A stretch of DNA of 54,943 nucleotides from an uncultured Megasphaera sp. Lineage in GTDB: Bacteria; Bacillota; Negativicutes; Veillonellales; Megasphaeraceae. The notes under the pieces are model-generated. The model was not told the origin of the DNA and searched no databases. It saw only the letters and a program-made list of their open reading frames with translations. The stretch spans positions 1 to 54,943 of the forward strand of contig CAKPVJ010000013.1 of assembly GCA_934193515.1 (NCBI GenBank), in the 5' to 3' direction. Shown here piece by piece: positions 43,252 to 48,933 of the stretch. A program made the translations under genes and the position numbers. Positions within the stretch are counted from its first letter, which is position 1; every line of letters starts with the position of its first letter.

Positions 43252-43416
43252 GCAATTTGTGCTATCCCCTATATAAAGTATATAAGTAAATACACACCAA
43301 TGAGAAAAAGTCATAGGAAAGAAAATGACAAATATACTAACTTAATAATTTTTATGCATACCAAGAAATTTTGTATATATATAACGGATATGAATGCAAA
43401 TACTTTGTACCAATTG

Positions 43417-43445
43417 TTTACAAAGTATTTTAAATATGGTATGAT
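43417..43445 (+). promoter_or_regulatory. Promoter of the panS-panC leader transcript
   Basis: TTTACA (43417-43422) and TATGAT (43440-43445) are 17 bases apart. Transcription would start near 43452, about 240 bases before panS. The stretch 43252-43416 shows no gene or clear structure. Confidence 0.75.
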
Positions 43446-43451
43446 ACGGCA

Positions 43452-43655
43452 GAGGCAAAAGATAGCATCACGCAAGTGAGTTATACTTTTTTTCGGATTG
43501 TTGTATAGATGGATTGACATCTGCTTGGATCGTAACGGACCGAGACAGAAAGGATTGCTCATCATTTCTTAGCAGACATAGTATTTTAAGCTGCTTGTTT
43601 TGACGTTTGCACAGTATAGTGCGCCTTTCAGTCTAGGCTGAAAGGCGTTTTTTGT
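43452..43655 (+). promoter_or_regulatory. Structured leader with terminator upstream of panS-panC (candidate pan-motif RNA)
   Basis: The leader contains successive hairpins: TCACGCAAGTGA (43468-43479), AGATG/CATCT (about 43507-43522), and CTTGG-A-TC/GG-A-CCGAG with loop GTAAC (43523-43543). It ends in an intrinsic terminator, CGCCTTTCAG (43622-43631) with CTGAAAGGCG (43638-43647) and T6. A terminator between a promoter and its genes implies attenuation. The pan motif is a known RNA upstream of pantothenate genes in Firmicutes and the paired bulged adenines recall it, but I cannot confirm the match. Confidence 0.6.
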
Positions 43656-43694
43656 TTTCTTTTGCCCAAAAAACTACATAGGGAGGGTATTACC

Positions 43695-44660
43695 TTGAAA
43701 AAATGTTGTTCCTTTTTAGTAAACAACATGGCCATCTTCGTCGTATTGATTGGGATTATAGGCGCGATGCGTCCCCAGACACTGACTTGGGCCGGACCGT
43801 ATGTTGGCTGGCTGTTGGGGATTGTCATGTTTGGCATGGGCATGACGTTGACTGTGCAGGACTTTAAGACCGTATTGCAGCGTCCTGTAGATGTACTGTT
43901 AGGTATTGTAGCCCAATTTTTAATTATGCCTTTTATCGCATGGGCGTTAGTACGGCTATTTGCCCTGCCGCCGGAACTTGCTATTGGGGTTATTTTAGTA
44001 GGCACATGTCCGGGCGGTACGGCATCCAATGTCATTTCGTATTTGGCAAAAGGCGACGTTGCTTTATCTGTATCCATGACGATGGCGACAACATTGCTGG
44101 CACCGATTGTAACCCCTGCGTTGACTTGGGTATTAGCAGATGCCTGGATTGATGTATCCTTTACGGCTATGATGATATCGATTGCAGAAATGGTCTTGCT
44201 GCCTGTGTTGTTGGGATTGGCAGCTAATCATTTCTTCCGTCCTGCTGTGACCAGAGTACTGCCGGCACTGCCGGTTATCTCGGTATTGACAATTATTTTT
44301 TTAGTAGGCATTGTCGTATCATTGGGAGCATCCCGCTTGTTTGAAGTAGGACCGCTGATGGCTGTTATTGTTATACTGCACAACTTGTGCGGCCTGGCAT
44401 TGGGATACGGCATGGCACGTATGCTGCGGCTTAATTCTAAAAAAGCGCGTACTGTCGCTATCGAAGTTGGGATGCAAAATTCAGGAATGGCAGCATCCTT
44501 GGCTGTTTTGTATTTTAATCCGGCAGCGGCTATTCCAGGAGCTATTTTCAGTGTATGGCACAACATTTCCGGTTCTATTGTTGCCAATTTCTTTTCACGG
44601 CGTGACGAAAGTCAAAAACAAGGTGAAATGGAAGAAGCAAAATCTATTCATATGGCATAA
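43695..44660 (+). CDS. panS: BASS-family transporter, PanS-like (pantoate/ketopantoate)
   Basis: The 321-residue protein has ten hydrophobic helices of the bile acid:Na+ symporter family with the GTCPGGTASNVISYLAKGDVALSVSMT motif (near residue 105) and IEVGMQNSGMAASLAV (near 260). The start is TTG at 43695, seven bases after GGGAGGG. A characterised relative, Salmonella PanS, takes up pantothenate precursors. Linkage to panC, 21 bases downstream, supports pantoate uptake to feed pantothenate synthesis. Confidence 0.88.
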   Translation: MKKCCSFLVNNMAIFVVLIGIIGAMRPQTLTWAGPYVGWLLGIVMFGMGMTLTVQDFKTVLQRPVDVLLGIVAQFLIMPFIAWALVRLFALPPELAIGVILVGTCPGGTASNVISYLAKGDVALSVSMTMATTLLAPIVTPALTWVLADAWIDVSFTAMMISIAEMVLLPVLLGLAANHFFRPAVTRVLPALPVISVLTIIFLVGIVVSLGASRLFEVGPLMAVIVILHNLCGLALGYGMARMLRLNSKKARTVAIEVGMQNSGMAASLAVLYFNPAAAIPGAIFSVWHNISGSIVANFFSRRDESQKQGEMEEAKSIHMA

Positions 44661-44681
44661 TCAAAGGAGTATTCACGTATC

Positions 44682-45530
44682 ATGAAAATTTTTCGTACAG
44701 TAGCAGATATGCAGTCCTATGCTGCAGAAGTAAAAAAAGAAGGGAAAGTAATCGGTTTAGTTCCTACAATGGGAGCGCTTCATGAAGGACATTTGACACT
44801 GATGCGTACTGCCAAGGCAAAATGTGATTTTGTCGTAGCATCCGTATTTGTCAATCCAACACAGTTTGGCCCCAATGAAGACTATGATGCCTATCCCCGT
44901 CGATTTGAAGAAGACTGTAAAAAATTGGAAAGTGTAGGCGTTGATGCAGTATTTCATCCAGAACCGTCTGAAATGTATCCGGAAGGCTACTGCACATATG
45001 TAACTGTTGAAGGCGATATTACGCACAAACTTTGCGGTGCTCAGCGCCCTATTCATTTTCGCGGTGTAGCTACTGTTGTTACTAAATTGATGAATATTAC
45101 TCGTGCTGATGAAGCGTTCTTTGGACAAAAAGATGCACAGCAGGTAGTAGTTGTTCGCCGTTTTGTCAGTGATTTAAATCTTCCGGTTCATATTAATATG
45201 GTCCCCATTGTCCGTGAAGAAAGCGGCTTGGCCCGCAGCTCCCGCAATGCCTACCTCTCTCCTGCTGAAAAAGAAGCAGCTCTCGTTTTGTCCCGCAGTC
45301 TTCGAAAAGCCAAAGCTGCGTATGATGCTGGTGAAAAAAATGTAGATGCTTTGAAAAAAATCGTTACGGCAGAAATTCAAAGCGAACCGATGGCTTCTAT
45401 TGATTATGTTGATTTGTTCTCTTTCCCGGCACTGCTCCCTATCGAAACCGTTGATCAGGAAAGCTTGCTGGCCATTGCAGTTCGTATTGGTAAGACACGT
45501 TTGATTGATAATGTGATTTTAGATGCTTAA
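44682..45530 (+). CDS. panC: Pantothenate synthetase (pantoate-beta-alanine ligase)
   Basis: PanC joins pantoate and beta-alanine with ATP. The 282-residue protein has the VPTMGALHEGHLTLMRTAK nucleotidyl-transferase motif (near residue 27), VFVNPTQFGPNEDYDAYPR, FFGQKDAQQ, and the ESGLARSSRNAYLSPAEK loop containing the KMSKS-like signature (near 185). No panB or panD is adjacent, consistent with the neighbouring importer supplying pantoate. Confidence 0.97.
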   Translation: MKIFRTVADMQSYAAEVKKEGKVIGLVPTMGALHEGHLTLMRTAKAKCDFVVASVFVNPTQFGPNEDYDAYPRRFEEDCKKLESVGVDAVFHPEPSEMYPEGYCTYVTVEGDITHKLCGAQRPIHFRGVATVVTKLMNITRADEAFFGQKDAQQVVVVRRFVSDLNLPVHINMVPIVREESGLARSSRNAYLSPAEKEAALVLSRSLRKAKAAYDAGEKNVDALKKIVTAEIQSEPMASIDYVDLFSFPALLPIETVDQESLLAIAVRIGKTRLIDNVILDA

Positions 45531-45729
45531 GCGGATACGCTGGCAACGTTGAAGACGAACAACCGTAAGGTGCCATGAAAATAATTCATGACGATATCAC
45601 TGAGAATTTTTATATACTGGCACGTTGCATAGCAGTTGTTCGATAGCAACCGAAAGAGAAGCATTACTGCAGAATTTATAAAATGAACGTATAAAGAGCG
45701 ATGTTTTTATATGAAATATCGCTCTTTTT
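45531..45729 (+). other. Structured gene-free stretch after panC, ending in a terminator
   Basis: The 320-bp gap before the next gene contains no convincing coding sequence. CGAACAAC (45562 region) can pair with GTTGTTCG (45636 region), GTGCCA with TGGCAC inside it, and CATGAA with TTCATG inside that, forming a long hairpin of about 90 nt. A terminator follows: AAAGAGCGAT (45693-45702) with ATCGCTCTTT (45718-45727) and T-rich tail. This could be the panSC 3' untranslated region or a separate small RNA; I do not recognise an RNA family. Confidence 0.5.
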
Positions 45730-45730
45730 G

Positions 45731-45746
45731 TGTTTCACGTGAAACA
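45731..45746. other. parS site (ParB centromere), perfect
   Basis: TGTTTCACGTGAAACA is a perfect 16-bp match to the bacterial parS palindrome. It starts one or two bases after the T-tract of the terminator ending at 45729. Confidence 0.97.
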
Positions 45747-45754
45747 TCGATATA

Positions 45755-45810
45755 TCTTCATAATTTCTTCATATATTCTTCTTTTTTTCTTCGCAAAAAT
45801 ATATTACACT
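45755..45810 (+). promoter_or_regulatory. Response-regulator repeats and promoter of the His-rich peptide gene
   Basis: TCTTC begins at 45755, 45766, 45777 and 45788, exactly 11 bases apart; the first two copies are full TCTTCATA. The candidate -10, TACACT (45805-45810), starts 17 bases after the beginning of the last repeat. Eleven-base direct repeats are typical for OmpR/PhoB-type regulators, and one is encoded 1.1 kb downstream. Confidence 0.75.
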
Positions 45811-45850
45811 AAACATATAGATAAAATAGAATAAAAGGAGGTCACATATC

Positions 45851-46015
45851 ATGAAGAAAAAGCTGATTTGTATGTTGGGTGTTTTACTGCTGGTTGGTAT
45901 GATGAATGTGTTGGCAAATGCAGCAGTATCTGTGCAAACACCTAACGAGTATACAGAATTTTCGTATTGCCATGATTCTCACGACACGCATGACCATCAT
46001 GGCTGTCGGCAGTAA
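45851..46015 (+). CDS. Small secreted His/Cys-rich peptide, candidate metal binder
   Basis: The 54-residue product starts MKKKLICMLGVLLLVGMM with a clear signal peptide ending ANA-A near residue 24. The mature part is only about 30 residues and ends CHDSHDTHDHHGCRQ, with two cysteines and five histidines. AAAGGAGG precedes the ATG, and a dedicated terminator follows. I know no named family. Its location between copper genes, its metal-ligand-rich tail and its regulator-type promoter suggest an extracytoplasmic copper-binding peptide (inference). It is short enough to be missed by routine annotation. Confidence 0.8.
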   Translation: MKKKLICMLGVLLLVGMMNVLANAAVSVQTPNEYTEFSYCHDSHDTHDHHGCRQ

Positions 46016-46024
46016 CGCGGTTGT

Positions 46025-46058
46025 ATCCTCAAGGGAGCATCTCTCTTGAGGATTTTTT
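46025..46058 (+). terminator. Terminator of the His-rich peptide gene
   Basis: TCCTCAAG (46026-46033) pairs with CTTGAGGA (46045-46052), followed by T6. Confidence 0.9.
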
Positions 46059-46060
46059 AA

Positions 46061-46116
46061 TCTTCACAATTTCTTTATATTTTTCCCATGGTTTCTTTAT
46101 ATGAATTAGGTATACT
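46061..46116 (+). promoter_or_regulatory. Response-regulator repeats and promoter of the Met/His-tailed membrane protein
   Basis: TCTTCACA at 46061, TCTTTATA at 46072, a weak TTCCCATG at 46083 and TCTTTATA at 46094 keep an exact 11-base step. TATACT (46111-46116) begins 17 bases after the start of the last repeat, the same geometry as at 45755-45810. Confidence 0.75.
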
Positions 46117-46152
46117 ATACGTGTATATTGAGATATGAGGAGGAATTGAATC

Positions 46153-46707
46153 ATGGTAATGACTCATTATATGGGATTGCTTTCACTGTATCAACCATGG
46201 AACTTAATCATCTTTATGCTTGTCCCGATGGTGTTGGCAGAAACTATTTTGGCATCCGGCATTTTTACTCTTTTTTACAAAGATGGACGCAGTCAAAGGT
46301 GGCAGACAATAAGTCATATTGCGACGATTGTTTTAGGGATTTTCTTTATTTGTGTTACTATTTATTTGGGAGTCGCATACATTCCTACAATTCAGTGGCG
46401 CGGCCCTATTGATTATATTGCTGTATGGTCGTATATACTGGCAGTTATCCCGTCAATTCTTTTACTGGCTCAAGAATTTGGCTTTATGGATAAAACGGCT
46501 TCAAATGAAAAGAAAACCATGCATCATGTAGTGCTTATGATTCTTTTTGTTGTATTTACTCATTTTGCTATGGTATTTGGCATGGCCGATCCACAGTTGG
46601 CAGGATATATGTCGCCGAATCAACCCATGCAAATGAACCACTCCATGATGGATCATTTCAATATGGATCACTCTAACATGAACCATCAACAGATGAATAT
46701 AAAATAA
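46153..46707 (+). CDS. Membrane protein with Met/His-rich C-terminal tail, probable copper role
   Basis: The 184-residue protein has four or five hydrophobic helices (about residues 15-40, 55-80, 88-107, 122-145) and then a tail of about 30 residues with repeated Met and His (MQMNHSMMDHF, NMDHSNMNHQQMN), the ligand pattern of extracytoplasmic Cu(I)-binding segments such as those in CopA/PcoA/SilE-type proteins. AGGAGG precedes ATG. I do not recognise a characterised family. Promoter repeats shared with the upstream peptide and the adjacent two-component genes suggest a copper-induced membrane protein that traps or moves copper. Confidence 0.8.
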   Translation: MVMTHYMGLLSLYQPWNLIIFMLVPMVLAETILASGIFTLFYKDGRSQRWQTISHIATIVLGIFFICVTIYLGVAYIPTIQWRGPIDYIAVWSYILAVIPSILLLAQEFGFMDKTASNEKKTMHHVVLMILFVVFTHFAMVFGMADPQLAGYMSPNQPMQMNHSMMDHFNMDHSNMNHQQMNIK

Positions 46708-46738
46708 CAACATTATTTCTGATTTTCTTTCTTTTTTG

Positions 46739-46779
46739 GGACTGCAAAAAATGAATTGCTATTTTTTGCAGTCCTTTTT
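46739..46779 (+). terminator. Terminator of the Met/His-tailed protein gene
   Basis: GGACTGCAAAAAAT (46739-46752) pairs perfectly with 46761-46774 and is followed by T5. The last T is the first base of the next parS. Confidence 0.93.
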
Positions 46780-46794
46780 GTTTCACGTGAAACA
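46779..46794. other. parS site (ParB centromere), perfect
   Basis: TGTTTCACGTGAAACA directly abuts the T-tract of the preceding terminator, in the gap before the response-regulator gene. Confidence 0.97.
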
Positions 46795-46856
46795 GTACTG
46801 CCTTGAGAAAGAACGTGATACAATATAGATAGAATTTATGACAAGGAGGTTTTCAT

Positions 46857-47564
46857 ATGGTCCCCTACTCTATCTTGATTGTAGATGATGATGAAAAACT
46901 TTGCTCTCTCTTATGTTCGTATTTTAAGCAAGAACAATGCATTGTTTATTGTGCCGCCGACGGCATGGAAGCCATACAATTGTTAAAACGGCATGAACCA
47001 CAGATTATGATTTTAGACGTCATGATGCCTGGTATGGATGGATTTGAAGTTTGTCGCCGTGTCAGACAATTTAGTGATATACCTATTATTTTTTTGACAG
47101 CAAAAGACGATGAAACAGACCGGCTTATTGGCTTGAATATCGGTGCCGATGATTATGTCAGCAAACCGTTTAATATTCGGGAATTGGTTGCTCGTGTACA
47201 TAGTTTGCTGCGGCGCGTGCGCAGCGAAGTGATTCAACAGCACAAGCAATATGTCATTCGTGATTTAGTTATTGATAAAGAAAAATTTACTGTGGAACGC
47301 AGCGGTCAGCCGATTGTCTTGACACCTACGGAATTTAATATATTGGAAGTACTTGCTTCTTCGCCAGATCGCGTGTTCAGCCGGATGCAGCTTATGGAAA
47401 AAGCACAAGGCGGCTATAGCTTTGAGGGATATGAACGGACTATCGATACGCACGTCCGAAATTTGCGGAAAAAATTGGAACCCAATGCGGCGAAGCCAAC
47501 CTATATTTTGACGGTATATGGCATTGGCTATAAATTTGCCGGAGGTAGTCATGAAACGATATGA
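46857..47564 (+). CDS. OmpR-family response regulator (copper locus)
   Basis: The 235-residue regulator has a receiver domain (phosphorylation Asp54 in MILDVMMPGMDGFEV, acidic pocket VDDDE, switch Lys in VSKPFN) and a winged-helix DNA-binding domain (about 130-230: LTPTEFNILEVLASSPDRVFSRMQLMEKAQG, RTIDTHVRNLRKKLE, ILTVYGIGYKF). AAGGAGG precedes ATG. It overlaps the sensor kinase gene by 14 bases. The 11-bp repeats at 45755 and 46061 are its probable targets. Confidence 0.95.
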   Translation: MVPYSILIVDDDEKLCSLLCSYFKQEQCIVYCAADGMEAIQLLKRHEPQIMILDVMMPGMDGFEVCRRVRQFSDIPIIFLTAKDDETDRLIGLNIGADDYVSKPFNIRELVARVHSLLRRVRSEVIQQHKQYVIRDLVIDKEKFTVERSGQPIVLTPTEFNILEVLASSPDRVFSRMQLMEKAQGGYSFEGYERTIDTHVRNLRKKLEPNAAKPTYILTVYGIGYKFAGGSHETI

Positions 47565-48657
47565 GAGTTTGGTATTTCGCTTGACTGGGATGGTATTTAT
47601 CCTATTGTTTTTAACGATATTTATCTTATTGTTTTTAGTGAATGCGCAGATGGACAGTCAATTCTCTCAATATTTACAAATGAATGCAGGCAATGTTATG
47701 AGCCATCATATGATGCACGGAGCTGCCGAACACCACTATATTGCATCTATTCATCAATCTCTCTTTTGGGTAGGCTTCCTCATGATAGTTGTCAGCGTCG
47801 GTGTTAGTTATATTATTGTTCGAAAATTAACTGCTCCGTTGTTGGATTTAACAATGGCTGTCCGGACGATACAAGAAGGAAAATATGGACAAACTGTAGG
47901 AGTAGAACGGCATGATGAAGTAGGTATTTTAGCTGAAACATTTAATAATATGTCGCAGCAGCTGGCACGCAATGACGCAATGCGGCGGCAACTGTTTGCA
48001 AATATTGCCCACGAACTGCGTACCCCGCTGGCGATTATACAGGGAAATTTGGAAGGCATGATTGATGACGTGATTTCTGCTGATAAAACTACATTCTTGT
48101 CAATGGAAGATGAAACACTGCGAATGGGCCGATTAATTCAGGACCTGCGGGATTTGTCGCTGGCAGAAATTAATGAGCTGGTACTGCACAAAACGCCGAT
48201 AGATATGAATGTATTGTTGGAACGTGCCGTAAGCATGCTGCAGCCGTTGTGTGATGAAAAAAATTTAAGCGTACAACTGCAGTTGTTTCCTTCATTGCCG
48301 GATATTATGGCAGATAAAGATCGCATCAATCAAGTGATTTATAATATTTTGAATAATGCCATTCGCTATATCGAACCGGGATGTGTGATTCGTATTCAGA
48401 CAGCAGTCTGTCGTGTAAATGGTAAAGAAATGGTTCAAACAGAGATTGCGGATACGGGAAATGGTATTGAAGAAGAAGACTTAAAACATATTTTTCAATA
48501 TTTTTATCGGACTGAAAAATCAAGAAACCGTAAGAGCGGCGGCAGCGGTATTGGATTGGCATTGGCTAAACAATTTGTTCAAAGCCATGGCGGTACGATT
48601 GCTGCGCATAGTGAGATAGGAAAAGGTACGGTATTTAGTTTTACATTGCCGGTATAA
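47551..48657 (+). CDS. Sensor histidine kinase with Met/His-rich sensor loop
   Basis: The 368-residue kinase has TM1 (about 9-31), a short extracytoplasmic loop (about 32-71) carrying MNAGNVMSHHMMHGAAEHHY, TM2 (about 72-92), a HAMP domain, the H-box LFANIAHELRTPLAIIQGN (His near 156), and the N, G1 and G2 ATPase boxes (NAIRYI, DTGNGIEEEDL, GSGIGLALAK). The loop is full of soft-metal ligands, so Cu(I) or Ag(I) sensing is likely. The ATG at 47551 follows GGAGG; an upstream in-frame ATG at 47518 is in the regulator gene. Confidence 0.93.
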   Translation: MKRYESLVFRLTGMVFILLFLTIFILLFLVNAQMDSQFSQYLQMNAGNVMSHHMMHGAAEHHYIASIHQSLFWVGFLMIVVSVGVSYIIVRKLTAPLLDLTMAVRTIQEGKYGQTVGVERHDEVGILAETFNNMSQQLARNDAMRRQLFANIAHELRTPLAIIQGNLEGMIDDVISADKTTFLSMEDETLRMGRLIQDLRDLSLAEINELVLHKTPIDMNVLLERAVSMLQPLCDEKNLSVQLQLFPSLPDIMADKDRINQVIYNILNNAIRYIEPGCVIRIQTAVCRVNGKEMVQTEIADTGNGIEEEDLKHIFQYFYRTEKSRNRKSGGSGIGLALAKQFVQSHGGTIAAHSEIGKGTVFSFTLPV

Positions 48658-48661
48658 ATAT

Positions 48662-48707
48662 CAAACCCCCTTGTGATGTTTCACGTGAAACATCACAAGG
48701 GGGTTTG
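48662..48707. repeat. 46-bp perfect palindrome containing a parS site
   Basis: Every base of 48662-48684 is complementary to 48707-48685. The ends read CAAACCCCCTTGTGA and the centre is a complete parS. It lies between the convergent kinase and ATPase genes and could act as a terminator in both directions, though its T-tracts are short. Confidence 0.95.
48677..48692. other. parS site (ParB centromere), perfect
   Basis: TGTTTCACGTGAAACA forms the centre of the 46-bp palindrome. Confidence 0.97.
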
Positions 48708-48729
48708 TGTTACACTGCAAACATTGAAT

Positions 48730-48933
48730 TTATTTTACCAATTCATAACCGGCATCGGCAATGACTTTTGCAAATGCATCTGTTGAAATGTCTTTAGTTG
48801 CCGTAACCTCAGCTTTCTTTCCTTCCAAGTCAACGGTGACTTCCGTAACGCCATCCATAGCTGCCAATGCATCATGGACATGTTTTTGGCAATGCTGGCA
48901 CATCATGCCTTCGATTTTTAATGTTGTTTTCAT
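48730..48933 (-). CDS. Possible internally initiated CopZ-like copper chaperone (within copA)
   Basis: Inside copA an in-frame ATG at 48933 begins a 67-residue HMA protein (MKTTLKIEGMMCQHCQKHV) of exactly CopZ size. AGAAGGA lies about ten bases upstream on the coding strand, a good ribosome site. A free chaperone could therefore be made from the same message as the fused pump. This is inferred from the sequence; internal initiation is not demonstrated. Confidence 0.45.
   Translation of the reverse strand: MKTTLKIEGMMCQHCQKHVHDALAAMDGVTEVTVDLEGKKAEVTATKDISTDAFAKVIADAGYELVK

Noticed and set aside
43452..43655. panS leader considered as a T-box
   Set aside because: The conserved T-box antiterminator sequence is absent.
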